Shown here in pieces: positions 1 to 7,849 of a stretch of DNA of 64,000 bases; the stretch's first letter is position 1, and each line of letters opens with the position of its first letter. Under the pieces are notes generated by a model. It was given only the letters and a program-made list of their open reading frames with translations, searched no databases and was not told where the DNA came from. Position numbers and translations under genes: made by a program. Location: positions 6,598,229-6,662,228 of the forward strand of contig NZ_LT607803.1 of the NCBI RefSeq assembly GCF_900090195.1. The letters are read 5' to 3'. This stretch comes from Variovorax sp. HW608 (GTDB lineage Bacteria; Pseudomonadota; Gammaproteobacteria; Burkholderiales; Burkholderiaceae_C).

Positions 1-58
1 CCTTCGCCTCGGCAAAGGCGGCACGTGCGGTTTCGACCAGGGTGTCCAACTCGTTCAT
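1..58 (-). CDS. pheS: Phenylalanine-tRNA ligase alpha subunit, N-terminal fragment
   Basis: Only the first 19 codons lie in the window (MNELDTLVETARAAFAEAK); the gene continues past the left edge. PheS pairs with PheT to charge tRNA-Phe in the cytoplasm. The call rests on the short N-terminus, which fits the coiled-coil start of bacterial PheS, and on position directly after infC-rpmI-rplT on the same strand, the usual order. No good Shine-Dalgarno is visible before the ATG, so the exact start is slightly uncertain. Confidence 0.8.
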   Translation of the reverse strand, partial: MNELDTLVETARAAFAEAK

Positions 59-102
59 GGGAAATATTTCGAGGTCAAAAGGAAAAACGGGCTCTGGAGC
101 GA

Positions 103-140
103 TGAAAAAAGGGCTGGTGCCCTTTCAAGCGCCAGCCCTT
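103..140 (-). terminator. Terminator/attenuator between rplT and pheS
   Basis: On the minus strand a 9-bp stem (AAGGGCTGG/CCAGCCCTT, at 132-140 and 109-117) with a 14-nt loop is followed by six T at 110-105. It lies between rplT and pheS, where enterobacteria carry the pheM leader attenuator, so partial readthrough into pheST is likely. No Phe-rich leader peptide precedes it. Confidence 0.75.
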
Positions 141-191
141 GTGCCGTGGGCGCAGGCGGCCATCCCGGAGGCGGCAACCTGCTTTGCGGAA

Positions 192-551
192 TCAAGCAGC
201 CAGCTTGGCCTTGACCTGCTCCACGATGCCGGCAAAAGCGGCCTTGTCGTGCACGGCGATATCGGCGAGGACCTTGCGGTCGATCTCGATACCGGCCTTG
301 CGGATGCCGTTGGCGAACTGGCTGTAGGTCAGGCCCAGTTCACGCGAAGCGGCATTGATACGCGCAATCCACAGTTGGCGGAACACGCGCTTCTTGTTGC
401 GGCGGTCACGGTAGGCGTATTGGCCTGCCTTCATCACCGCCTGCTTGGCGATGCGGAAGACATTGCCGCGGCGACCACGGAAACCCTTGGCGAGTGCGAG
501 AACCTTCTTGTGACGGGCGCGAGCCGTTACACCACGTTTGACGCGAGGCAT
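192..551 (-). CDS. rplT: 50S ribosomal protein L20
   Basis: The 119-residue basic protein matches bacterial L20 throughout (start [16 protein letters not shown], then the LAKGFRGRR and [16 protein letters not shown] blocks). L20 binds 23S rRNA early in large-subunit assembly; in other bacteria it also represses its own operon, but no operator is identifiable here. It sits 24 nt after rpmI, in the conserved infC-rpmI-rplT group. Length is normal for the family. Confidence 0.98.
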   Translation of the reverse strand: MPRVKRGVTARARHKKVLALAKGFRGRRGNVFRIAKQAVMKAGQYAYRDRRNKKRVFRQLWIARINAASRELGLTYSQFANGIRKAGIEIDRKVLADIAVHDKAAFAGIVEQVKAKLAA

Positions 552-575
552 GTGTGTACTCCTTGTTCGTCTGGA

Positions 576-779
576 TTAAATGCCGCTACCGGGCAACATG
601 GCGGCCATCGAAACCATGTTGGTCTCGTGCACTGCCGTTGCACCACGCAGGTGACGCTTGTTCTTGGTGGTCTTCTTCGTCAGGATGTGACGCTTGAAGG
701 CTTGACCGCGCTTGACGGTGCCACCGGGACGAACGCGGAAACGCTTTTTCGCGCTGCTCTTGGTCTTCATTTTGGGCAT
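576..779 (-). CDS. rpmI: 50S ribosomal protein L35
   Basis: The 67-residue, Lys/Arg-rich protein has the L35 signature ([16 protein letters not shown], then [12 protein letters not shown]). It is a small large-subunit protein of the mature 50S particle. It lies between infC and rplT on the same strand; the 147-nt gap after infC could carry operon regulatory structure but I see no clear terminator in it. Confidence 0.97.
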   Translation of the reverse strand: MPKMKTKSSAKKRFRVRPGGTVKRGQAFKRHILTKKTTKNKRHLRGATAVHETNMVSMAAMLPGSGI

Positions 780-926
780 GTGAATGCTCCTTTAGTTTGT
801 GCTCGTGAGGCGCCGCGGATACTCCACGGACTTGTTGGCCCCGAGACACTTCTTCATCCCGCCCTGCCGGCACCGGAGTGCCGGCAGAAGCGAAATCCCT
901 TCAATAACCTCGTCTACGCCGAAAGC

Positions 927-1532
927 CTAGGCCGCCGCCGGGGCGGCCGATGGCTCTGCAGCGGGCTTTGCAGCCCCGCCGCCGGCCTTCCTGCGGCCCG
1001 GCGCGATCATCATGATCATCTGCCGGCCCTCGAGCTTCGGGAACTGCTCCACGATGATCGAGTCGCCGAGTTCGTCGCGGATGCGCTGCAACAGCGCCAG
1101 ACCGAGCTCCTGGTGCGTGATCTCGCGACCGCGGAAACGCAGCGTGATCTTGCACTTGTCGCCATCCTCAAGAAAGCGCCGGATGTTGCGCATCTTGATG
1201 TTGTAGTCGCCTTCGTCCGTACCGGGCCGGAACTTGACTTCCTTGACTTCGATGACCTTCTGCTTCGATTTCGCTTCGGCCGCCTTCTTCTGCTCGTGGT
1301 ACTTGAACTTGCCGTACTCGATCAGCCGGCAGACGGGCGGGTTGGCCGCAGCAACGACCTCCACCAGATCCACGTCCTGCTCGCCTGCCAAGCGCAATGC
1401 CTCGGCCAGGCTCACGACTCCCAATTGCTCGTTGTCCGGCCCGATCAGGCGGACTTCCGGGGCCATGATTTCCCGGTTCAGGCGGTGTTGGCGTTCCTCG
1501 CGGTGGCGGCGGTCGCGAAATGCAGTAGCGAT
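927..1532 (-). CDS. infC: Translation initiation factor IF-3, ATC start codon
   Basis: The 201-residue protein contains the full IF-3 fold: N-domain ([20 protein letters not shown]), lysine-rich linker, and C-domain ([20 protein letters not shown] through [13 protein letters not shown]) with a short Ala-rich tail. IF-3 binds the 30S subunit, prevents 50S joining and checks start codons. I place the start at an ATC codon (1532-1530) because AAGGAA lies six bases upstream and the protein then begins [18 protein letters not shown], the family N-terminus. An in-frame TTG at 1547 overlaps that Shine-Dalgarno and is less likely. Non-canonical infC starts support autorepression, as with the AUU of E. 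coli. Confidence 0.93.
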   Translation of the reverse strand: MATAFRDRRHREERQHRLNREIMAPEVRLIGPDNEQLGVVSLAEALRLAGEQDVDLVEVVAAANPPVCRLIEYGKFKYHEQKKAAEAKSKQKVIEVKEVKFRPGTDEGDYNIKMRNIRRFLEDGDKCKITLRFRGREITHQELGLALLQRIRDELGDSIIVEQFPKLEGRQMIMMIAPGRRKAGGGAAKPAAEPSAAPAAA

Positions 1533-1638
1533 GGTCAGTTCCTTCAAACAAATTGCTACAAAACCGTAGCGGGTACCGATGCGTTCGCGCTCACAAGCCA
1601 GGTTGATCGAAAAATCGGCCCTTGAATTTGTTCAAAAT

Positions 1639-3546
1639 TCAAAGCTTGTGTTGGATGTCGTGGGCGATCTTTTGGGAGAACGCCTCGACCGACATGGCAC
1701 CGAGGTCAAGATTGCCCCGGGCGCGCACTGCGACGGCTCCTGCTTCCTTCTCCTTGTCACCGACGACCAGGATGTAGGGAAGCTTTTGCAACGAATGCTT
1801 CCGTATTTTATACGTAATCTTTTCGTTGTGCAGATCGAGCAAAACTCTAAGCCCTTGATTTTGCAGCGTTTTCGCAACTTGAGATGCGTAGTCGGCCTGT
1901 CCTTCGCTGATGTTGAGCACCGCCACCTGCACCGGAGCGAGCCATGAAGGCATCGCGCCCGCATGGTGTTCGATCAACATGCCGATGAAACGCTCGAGGC
2001 TGCCGACGATGGCCCGGTGCAGCATGACGGGGTGGGCGCGGCCGCTGCTCTCCGTCACGTACTCCGCACCCAGTCGCTCGGCCATGTTGAAGTCCACCTG
2101 CATCGTGCCGCACTGCCACTGGCGGCCGATGGCGTCGCGCAGCGTGTACTCGATTTTCGGGCCGTAGAAGGCCCCCTCGCCCGGGGAGATGACGAACTCC
2201 ACGCCAGAGCGCCGCAAAGCCTCCATCAGGGCGCCTTCGGCCTTGTCCCACAGGTCGTCGGAGCCGATCCGGTGTTCCGGCCGCGTCGCGACCTTGTAGA
2301 GGATGTCCGTGAAGCCGAAGTCGGCATAGACCTTGAGCAACTGGGCCGTGTAGGCCACGCATTCGTCCAGGATCTGGTCTTCCGTGCAGAAGACGTGGCC
2401 GTCGTCCTGCGTGAATCCGCGCACGCGCATGATCCCGTGCAGGCCGCCCGAGGGCTCGTTGCGGTGGCACTGGCCGAACTCGCCGTAGCGGATCGGCAGA
2501 TCGCGGTAGCTGCGCAGGTCGGACTTGAAGATCAGCACGTGGCCCGGGCAGTTCATCGGCTTGAGCGCGTAGTCGCGCTTCTCCGATTCCGTCGTGAACA
2601 TGTTCTCGCGGTAGTTCTGCCAGTGGCCCGTCTTCTCCCACAGGCTCCGGTCGAGGATCTGCGGGCCCTTCACCTCCTGGTAGCCGGTGTCCTTGTAGAC
2701 CTGCCGCATGTACTGCTCGACCTGCTGCCACATGGCCCAGCCCTTGGGGTGCCAGAACACCACGCCGGGCGCGACCTCGTCGATGTGGAAGAGGTCGAGC
2801 TCCTTGCCGAGGCGACGATGGTCGCGCTTCTCGGCTTCCTCGATGCGCTTGATGTAGTCGTCGAGCTGCTTCTTGTCGGCCCAGGCCGTGCCGTAGATGC
2901 GCTGCAGCTGCTCGTTCTTCGCATCGCCGCGCCAGTACGCGCCCGCCAGCTTCGTCAGCTTGAAGACCTTCAGGAAGCGCGTGTTCGGCACATGCGGGCC
3001 GCGGCACATGTCGACGTACTCCTGGTGGTAGTAGAGGCCCATCGCCTTCTCGTCGGGCATGTCCTCGACGAGGCGCAGCTTGTAGTCCTCGCCGCGTTCC
3101 TTGAAGACCGCGATGACCTCGTCGCGAGGCGTCATCTTCTTGACGACGTCGTAGTCCTGCGCGATCAGCTCGCGCATGCGCTTCTCGATCGCCTCCATGT
3201 CCTCGGGCGTGAAGGGGCGCTCGTAGGAAATGTCGTAGTAGAAGCCCTCTTCGATGACGGGACCGATCACCATCTTGGCCGTCGGGTAGAGCTGCTTCAC
3301 CGCGTGCCCGACGAGGTGGGCCGTCGAGTGGCGAATGATCTCCAGCCCTTCCTCGTCCTTCGGCGTGATGATCTGCAGCTTGGCATCGCGATCGATCACG
3401 TCGCTGGCGTCGACCAGCCGGCCGTCGACCTTGCCGGCGACCGTCATCTTCGAGAGGCCGGGGCCGATGGACTTGGCAACGTCGGCCACTGAAACCGGGC
3501 CGGGGAACTCACGGCGGGAGTTGTCGGGAAGCGTGATCTGGATCAT
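1639..3546 (-). CDS. thrS: Threonine-tRNA ligase
   Basis: This 635-residue enzyme charges tRNA-Thr. The N-terminal TGS domain (about 1-62) is followed by the editing domain with its HxxxH zinc/hydrolysis motif (His73, His77), then the class II catalytic core with MNCPGH near residue 330 and [11 protein letters not shown], and a C-terminal anticodon-binding domain. Length is standard. It begins the minus-strand run thrS-infC-rpmI-rplT-pheS. A leader peptide and an attenuator-like hairpin precede it (3567-3695). Confidence 0.98.
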   Translation of the reverse strand: MIQITLPDNSRREFPGPVSVADVAKSIGPGLSKMTVAGKVDGRLVDASDVIDRDAKLQIITPKDEEGLEIIRHSTAHLVGHAVKQLYPTAKMVIGPVIEEGFYYDISYERPFTPEDMEAIEKRMRELIAQDYDVVKKMTPRDEVIAVFKERGEDYKLRLVEDMPDEKAMGLYYHQEYVDMCRGPHVPNTRFLKVFKLTKLAGAYWRGDAKNEQLQRIYGTAWADKKQLDDYIKRIEEAEKRDHRRLGKELDLFHIDEVAPGVVFWHPKGWAMWQQVEQYMRQVYKDTGYQEVKGPQILDRSLWEKTGHWQNYRENMFTTESEKRDYALKPMNCPGHVLIFKSDLRSYRDLPIRYGEFGQCHRNEPSGGLHGIMRVRGFTQDDGHVFCTEDQILDECVAYTAQLLKVYADFGFTDILYKVATRPEHRIGSDDLWDKAEGALMEALRRSGVEFVISPGEGAFYGPKIEYTLRDAIGRQWQCGTMQVDFNMAERLGAEYVTESSGRAHPVMLHRAIVGSLERFIGMLIEHHAGAMPSWLAPVQVAVLNISEGQADYASQVAKTLQNQGLRVLLDLHNEKITYKIRKHSLQKLPYILVVGDKEKEAGAVAVRARGNLDLGAMSVEAFSQKIAHDIQHKL

Positions 3547-3566
3547 TGGAAAACCTCGAGCGAGAA

Positions 3567-3597
3567 AACAAAAAAGCGCGGTACGGGACCGCGCTTG
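3567..3597 (-). terminator. Attenuator-like intrinsic terminator ahead of thrS
   Basis: The minus-strand stem GCGCGGT/ACCGCGC (loop CCCGT) is followed by six T, a G and more T, 20 nt before the thrS ATG. Placed in a 5' leader, it would stop transcription before thrS unless an alternative pairing forms. The segment at 3631-3626 (CCGCGC) is complementary to its 5' arm. Confidence 0.75.
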
Positions 3598-3632
3598 GCT
3601 TGTTTGGTGTACCGGAACCCGGCGTGCGCGGC

Positions 3633-3695
3633 CTACCGGCCTTTTCCTTCAGGGAAAAGACCGCTGAATCCTTGCGGCGTAGTTCGCGGTGTCAT
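3633..3695 (-). CDS. Putative thrS leader peptide (20 codons)
   Basis: A 20-codon minus-strand ORF ([20 protein letters not shown]) has Thr codons at positions 2, 5 and 6, written ACA, ACT and ACG, whereas the neighbouring genes favour ACC. A GAAAGG stretch lies about ten bases upstream as a possible ribosome site. The ORF spans a perfect CTTTTCC/GGAAAAG hairpin (3641-3657), and its stop abuts CCGCGC at 3631-3626, which can pair with the downstream terminator arm. This arrangement fits classical translational attenuation of thrS, but translation and function are inferred. Confidence 0.45.
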   Translation of the reverse strand: MTPRTTPQGFSGLFPEGKGR

Positions 3696-3743
3696 AACCA
3701 GGGTGCCTTTCTCGCTCTTGTTGCTGCTGAGATGGAACTGGCG

Positions 3744-3749
3744 ATTCTA
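3744..3749 (-). promoter_or_regulatory. Candidate -10 element for thrS leader transcript
   Basis: TAGAAT on the minus strand lies 49 nt before the leader-peptide ATG. No convincing -35 hexamer is found at the right spacing, so this is only a candidate. Confidence 0.3.
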
Positions 3750-3761
3750 TCCGCGAGCGGC

Positions 3762-4073
3762 TCAGGATGCCGGCGCGGCGTTCTTGAGGCCCAGCACCTC
3801 GATCGGCTCGATGGATGGCGGCTTGGCAAACAGGTCCGGCGCCTTCGCCATCAACGCCTTGGCGATCGGACCGTTCAGATGCTTCTCGCGGCCGGCCTCG
3901 TCCTCGAACGCATCGAAGATGCCGAAGGTGCTCGGCGAGAGCCGCAGGGCGAACCAGATCGGCGTGGTCTTCTCGTCCTGCGCCATCGCGAGGCCGGCCT
4001 CGAGGAACTGCTGGACTTCGGCTTCCTTGCCCGGCTTGGCTTCGAGACGGGCGAACAGTGCGTACTTGATCAT
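3762..4073 (-). CDS. Putative quinol monooxygenase (ABM domain)
   Basis: The 103-residue protein resembles small antibiotic-biosynthesis-monooxygenase/YgiN-like proteins: a ferredoxin-like fold starting MIKYALFARLEAKPGKEAEVQQFL, a central FALRLSPSTFGIFDAFEDEAGREKHL block and a C-terminal helix. Such proteins usually dimerise and act on quinols or aromatics; the substrate cannot be told from sequence. It stands alone between thrS and aceA, and its role there is unknown. Confidence 0.75.
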   Translation of the reverse strand: MIKYALFARLEAKPGKEAEVQQFLEAGLAMAQDEKTTPIWFALRLSPSTFGIFDAFEDEAGREKHLNGPIAKALMAKAPDLFAKPPSIEPIEVLGLKNAAPAS

Positions 4074-4182
4074 GGTGGCTCCTGTGGATGCGGTTGCGCA
4101 TGATTGCGACGACCGGAATCCACTCTAGGCGCATCCAAACCAGCGATCGGAAGAGGGTCAACACCTCGAATGGAGCGCTCAA

Positions 4183-4216
4183 AGAAAAATCCCCGCCGAT
4201 TTCTCGCGCGGGGATT
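4183..4216 (-). terminator. aceA terminator
   Basis: Minus-strand stem AATCCCCGC/GCGGGGATT followed by TTT, beginning 26 nt after the aceA stop codon. Confidence 0.8.
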
Positions 4217-4242
4217 CGGTCAGCGACTGACGACGATGCGGA

Positions 4243-5574
4243 TCAGTGGAACTGCTCTTCCTCGGTCGAACCGGTCAGTGCCTTGACGCTCGAAGAGCCG
4301 CCCTGGATGACCGTGGTCACGTCGTCGAAGTAGCCGGCGCCGACTTCCTGCTGGTGCGACACGAAGGTGTAGCCTTGTTCGCGCGCTGCGAACTCGGGCT
4401 CCTGCACCATCTCGACGTAGTGCTTCATGCCTTCGCCGTTCGCATACGCATGGGCGAACTTGAAGGTGTTGTACCAGTTGACGTGGATGCCCGCGAGCGT
4501 GATGAACTGGTACTTGTAGCCCAGCGCCGAGAGTTCGTCCTGGAACGCGGCGATGGTCTTGTCGTCGAGGTTCTTCCTCCAGTTGAACGACGGCGAGCAG
4601 TTGTACGACAGCAGCTTGCCCGGGCTCGCCGCATGCACGGCCTGTGCGAATTCGCGGGCGAAGCCGAGGTCCGGCGTACCGGTTTCGCACCACACCAGGT
4701 CGGCGTACGGTGCGTAGGCGACACCGCGGCTGATGGCCTGCTCGAGACCGTTCTTCACGCGGTAGAAGCCTTCCTGCGTGCGCTCGCCGGTCAGGAACGG
4801 CTTGTCGTTGGCGTCGTGATCGGAGGTGATCAGGTTCGCTGCTTCAGCATCGGTGCGGGCCAGCACGATGGTCGAGACGCCCATCACGTCGGCGGCGAAG
4901 CGCGCGGAAATCAGCTTCTCGCAAGCTTCCTGCGTGGGAACGAGCACCTTGCCGCCCATGTGGCCGCACTTCTTGACGGCAGCGAGCTGGTCTTCGAAGT
5001 GCACGCCGGCAGCGCCTGCGGCGATCATGTTCTTCATCAGCTCGAAGGCGTTGAGCACGCCGCCGAAGCCGGCTTCCGCATCGGCCACGATCGGCAGGAA
5101 GTAGTCGATGAATTCCTTGTCGCCGGGGTTGATGCCGCGCGACCACTGGATTTCATCGGCGCGCTTGAAGGTGTTGTTGATGCGGCGGACCATGGTCGGC
5201 ACCGAGTCGTAGGCATACAGCGACTGGTCCGGGTACATGGTTTCGGACGTATTGCCATCGGCGGCCACCTGCCAGCCCGAGAGGTACACGGCCTCGAGGC
5301 CGGCCTTGGCCTGCTGCATGGCCTGGCCCGCAGTGATGGCGCCGAAGGCATTGACATAACCCTTGCGGGCGCCGCCGTTGATCTTTTCCCAGAGCTTCTC
5401 GGCGCCGCGGCGGGCGAGCGTGTATTCGATCGGCAGCGAGCCGCGCAGGCGGACCACGTCGGCGGCGCTGTAGCCGCGCTTCACGCCCTTCCAGCGCGGG
5501 TTGGTGGCCCAGTCTTTTTCGAGGGCGGCGATCTGCTGTTCGCGGCTGAGCTGTTCGGTGAGGGTCTGAGGCAT
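4243..5574 (-). CDS. aceA: Isocitrate lyase
   Basis: The 443-residue enzyme splits isocitrate into succinate and glyoxylate, the first glyoxylate-shunt step during growth on acetate or fatty acids. The catalytic KKCGHMGGK motif is at residues 201-209 (Cys203), with the Mg-binding [10 protein letters not shown] block before it and the [10 protein letters not shown] active-site segment later. I chose ATG at 5574 because GGAG lies five bases upstream; an in-frame GTG two codons earlier overlaps that GGAG. No malate synthase lies nearby, so the shunt is split. The AT-rich upstream region carries palindromes suggesting repressor control. Confidence 0.97.
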   Translation of the reverse strand: MPQTLTEQLSREQQIAALEKDWATNPRWKGVKRGYSAADVVRLRGSLPIEYTLARRGAEKLWEKINGGARKGYVNAFGAITAGQAMQQAKAGLEAVYLSGWQVAADGNTSETMYPDQSLYAYDSVPTMVRRINNTFKRADEIQWSRGINPGDKEFIDYFLPIVADAEAGFGGVLNAFELMKNMIAAGAAGVHFEDQLAAVKKCGHMGGKVLVPTQEACEKLISARFAADVMGVSTIVLARTDAEAANLITSDHDANDKPFLTGERTQEGFYRVKNGLEQAISRGVAYAPYADLVWCETGTPDLGFAREFAQAVHAASPGKLLSYNCSPSFNWRKNLDDKTIAAFQDELSALGYKYQFITLAGIHVNWYNTFKFAHAYANGEGMKHYVEMVQEPEFAAREQGYTFVSHQQEVGAGYFDDVTTVIQGGSSSVKALTGSTEEEQFH

Positions 5575-5655
5575 GGTCACTCCGAGAGTTGTTGAAAGGG
5601 TCGGTCGCTTCGCGTCCTTGGGGACTACTGTACGCCCGACGCGCGACTCTTATGT

Positions 5656-5685
5656 CTTATAGAAGAGTTATTTTTGAATCAACAA
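5656..5685 (-). promoter_or_regulatory. Candidate aceA promoter with overlapping palindrome
   Basis: TTGTTG (5685-5680), 18-bp spacer and TATAAG (5661-5656) on the minus strand form a plausible sigma-70 promoter 82 nt before aceA. The -10 is embedded in the near-palindrome TCTTATAGAAGA (5655-5666), a position typical of a repressor site. It resembles CTTATATAAG-type palindromes I recall ahead of TCA-cycle genes in Burkholderiales, unverified. Confidence 0.5.
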
Positions 5686-5700
5686 AATCAACAACTTACG

Positions 5701-5750
5701 AATATTTTTCTCAATGCGAAATAATTTTTCTTGTATTGAGAAAAATTATT
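5701..5750. promoter_or_regulatory. AT-rich operator-like inverted repeats upstream of aceA
   Basis: AATAATTTTTCT (5720-5731) is repeated inverted as AGAAAAATTATT (5739-5750), a perfect 12-bp arm with a 7-nt centre. TTTTTCTCAAT (5704-5714) is also a perfect 11-bp inverted match to ATTGAGAAAAA (5735-5745). Three related half-sites thus crowd into 50 bp of strongly AT-rich DNA upstream of the aceA promoter, a likely binding region for one or two regulators. Confidence 0.55.
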
Positions 5751-5820
5751 GCGGCGCAACACTTGCGCTTTCCACATTACGCAATCGCTTTTGCGTCGTG
5801 AAACGGCCAGCCAGCGGGCC

Positions 5821-6219
5821 TCAACACCGCGCCATCCAGTCGCCGCTCGCGATCATCGGTTTGCCCCCGATGCGAGCCGGATGGATCTCATACACCAGGC
5901 AGCAGATCGAGCGATCGCCAAGCGCCACCATCACTTCGCGCCGGCTGTACTCCCCCGTGCCATCGGGCTTCACTTCCTCGAGCACGTCCAGCTGGGCTTC
6001 GAGCGCGGGCGTGATCCTGTAGACCTCTCCCTTGATACGCCCTGCCCCGCCGAGGACCGCGCCCGGATACGCCCCGAGGTCGTAGAGCGTGCCCGCGATC
6101 TCGCCGTTCGCCACGTGCTGCGGCGCCGGCGTGAAGCGCGAGATGTCGTTGCTGCCGCCACGGCGAAGCGTGCCGTAGACGAACACATGACGGGCCGTGG
6201 GGTCGGGTTGCGGCATCAT
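5821..6219 (-). CDS. Gamma-glutamylcyclotransferase-family protein (AIG2/YtfP-like)
   Basis: The 132-residue protein has the GGCT-fold signature VFVYGTLRRGG near the N-terminus, GEIAGTLYDLGAYPG in the middle and an acidic DVLEEVKPDG segment that would supply the catalytic Glu. Family members cyclise gamma-glutamyl amines or related adducts. AAGGAG lies seven bases before the ATG. It is divergent from the EamA gene with only 33 bp between them. Confidence 0.85.
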   Translation of the reverse strand: MMPQPDPTARHVFVYGTLRRGGSNDISRFTPAPQHVANGEIAGTLYDLGAYPGAVLGGAGRIKGEVYRITPALEAQLDVLEEVKPDGTGEYSRREVMVALGDRSICCLVYEIHPARIGGKPMIASGDWMARC

Positions 6220-6252
6220 CCAGAGACTCCTTTCTCCACGTCTTCCACTCTA

Positions 6253-7179
6253 TTGAACACCGCACTTCCGGCACCTCGCCGTCTCGTCGCCTATGGCTGC
6301 CTCGCGCTGAGCATGTCGCTCGTCGGCAGCTACGTCGCCCTTTCCAAGCCGCTGGTTGCCGCATTTCCGGTGCTGCTGCTCGCGTGGCTGCGCTTCGGCA
6401 TCGCGGCGCTGGCGATGCCGCACTGGCTCCGGCGCCCCGGCGGCGAGCCGCCGATGACGCGGCACACGCGCGGACTCGTCTTCCTCGAGTCCTTCCTTGG
6501 CAACTTCATGTTCTCGATCTGCATGCTCTTCGGCGTCAGCCTGACGAGCGCGGTGTCGGCCGGCGTGATCATGGCGTCGATTCCGGCCGTGGTGGCGATC
6601 GGCAGCTGGCTCTTTCTGCGCGAACGCATCACCCCGCGCGTCGGGCTCGCGATCGCATGCGCGGCCTTCGGGATCGGGCTGCTTGCCCTTGCACCGGCGC
6701 AAGCTGCAACGCACGGGGCCGGTACGCCGGCGGGCCGCCTGGCCTGGCTGGGCAATCTGCTCGTCTTCGCGGCCGTGGTGTGCGAAGCCTCGTATGCGGT
6801 GATCGGCAAGTCGCTCACGGGACGGCTCGGACCCAAGCGCATCTCGTCGCTCATCAACCTCTGGGGCTTCGTCCTCTCGACGCCGTTCGGCATCTGGTTC
6901 GCCCTTCGCTTCGACTTCGGCGCGGTGCCGATGGGCCTGTGGGGGCTGCTGGTGGTGTATGCGCTCGCAGCGAGCATCTGGACCGTGTGGCTCTGGATGA
7001 CCGGCCTCAAGGGCGTGCCCGCATCGCAGGCGGGCGTGTTCACCGTGATGCTGCCGGTGAGTGCGGCGCTCGTCGGCGTCGTGGTGCTCGGCGAGAGCCT
7101 TTCGACGCCGCAAGTGGTCGCGTTCTCGCTGGCATTGCTCGGCGTCGTGCTCGCGACATGGCCCGTGCGACGTGCCTGA
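6253..7179 (+). CDS. EamA/DMT-family transporter
   Basis: About 308 residues with roughly ten hydrophobic segments and the duplicated EamA architecture: first repeat from RLVAYGCLALSMSLVGSYVALSK, second from NLLVFAAVVCEASYAVIGK, ending FSLALLGVVLATWP. Such inner-membrane proteins export metabolites or amino acids; the substrate is not predictable. The first reasonable start is a TTG at 6253 with no clear Shine-Dalgarno, so the 5' end is uncertain. An ATG at the SMSLVG position would remove part of the first membrane segment. Confidence 0.85.
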   Translation: MNTALPAPRRLVAYGCLALSMSLVGSYVALSKPLVAAFPVLLLAWLRFGIAALAMPHWLRRPGGEPPMTRHTRGLVFLESFLGNFMFSICMLFGVSLTSAVSAGVIMASIPAVVAIGSWLFLRERITPRVGLAIACAAFGIGLLALAPAQAATHGAGTPAGRLAWLGNLLVFAAVVCEASYAVIGKSLTGRLGPKRISSLINLWGFVLSTPFGIWFALRFDFGAVPMGLWGLLVVYALAASIWTVWLWMTGLKGVPASQAGVFTVMLPVSAALVGVVVLGESLSTPQVVAFSLALLGVVLATWPVRRA

Positions 7180-7196
7180 AAGGCTCTCAGAGTGCC

Positions 7197-7272
7197 TCCA
7201 AGGGAAAACGCTGTGCTTCTTCCCTCTGAAAAAACAACAGCTCCCAATGAAAAAACCCCTTTTTCCCTTGGA
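7197..7272 (+). repeat. 12-bp inverted repeat enclosing 52 nt, upstream of SWIB gene
   Basis: TCCAAGGGAAAA (7197-7208) and TTTTCCCTTGGA (7261-7272) are perfect reverse complements separated by 52 nt rich in A runs. The pair starts 18 nt after the transporter stop codon and ends 90 nt before the SWIB/H1-like start, so it probably folds in that mRNA's leader or ends the transporter transcript. Confidence 0.6.
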
Positions 7273-7362
7273 AACGTGTTTCTTCTCCTTTAGCATCCGC
7301 AGTGCCGGTGAAGAGACACACTCTCATTGGTGAAAGCGTCCAACCAAAAAAGGAAATCAACC

Positions 7363-7782
7363 ATGGCAACTGCAAAGAAGGCTCCGGCCAAGAAAGCGCC
7401 GGCAAAGAAGGCGGCTCCGGCCAAGAAGGCCGCCGCGCCCGCGAAGAAGGCTGCTCCTGCAAAGAAGGCAGCACCCGCCAAGAAGGCGGCTCCGGCCAAG
7501 AAGGCTGCTGCGAAGAAGGCTCCCGCCAAGAAGCGCACTCCCAACGCCGCGTTCATGAAGGCACTGACCCCCAGCCCGGCGCTCGCCGCCGTGGTCGGCT
7601 CGACGCCTCTGCCGCGCACCGCTGTGGTGAGCAAGCTGTGGGACTACATCAAGAAGAACAACCTTCAGGACAAGGCCAACAAGCGCAACATCAACGCCGA
7701 CGCCAAGCTGAAGGAAATCTTCGGCAAGCCGCAAGTCTCGATGTTCGAACTGGCCTCGCTGATCGGCAAGCACGTCAAGTAA
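7363..7782 (+). CDS. SWIB/MDM2-domain protein with histone H1-like tail
   Basis: The 139-residue protein has two parts. Residues 2 to about 60 are a low-complexity lysine/alanine/proline tail built of repeated KKAPA/KKAAPA units, like eukaryotic histone H1 C-termini and bacterial H1-like proteins. From about 62 to the end is a SWIB/MDM2 fold (LPRTAVVSKLWDYIKKNNLQ through MFELASLIGKHVK). It probably binds DNA and nucleoprotein; its role is not established. AAGGAAA six bases before ATG 7363 fixes the start. The repeated tail makes length variation likely. A strong terminator follows. Confidence 0.92.
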   Translation: MATAKKAPAKKAPAKKAAPAKKAAAPAKKAAPAKKAAPAKKAAPAKKAAAKKAPAKKRTPNAAFMKALTPSPALAAVVGSTPLPRTAVVSKLWDYIKKNNLQDKANKRNINADAKLKEIFGKPQVSMFELASLIGKHVK

Positions 7783-7812
7783 GCACCGGGGCGTCTTGCA
7801 CGCTCCATCGAG

Positions 7813-7838
7813 AAAGCCGGCATCCGCCGGCTTTTTTT
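7813..7838 (+). terminator. Terminator after the SWIB-domain gene
   Basis: Perfect 9-bp stem AAAGCCGGC/GCCGGCTTT with loop ATCC, then a seven-T run. Confidence 0.9.
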
Positions 7839-7849
7839 CGTCCTGCGCG

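Noticed and set aside
125..163. 13-codon minus-strand ORF before the pheS attenuator as a pheM-like leader peptide
   Set aside because: It encodes MAACAHGTRAGA and contains no Phe codon, so it does not fit Phe-dependent attenuation.
7366..7540. Lysine/alanine codon repeats as a DNA repeat array
   Set aside because: The repetition is explained by the histone H1-like protein tail in frame; unit length varies and no spacer pattern exists.
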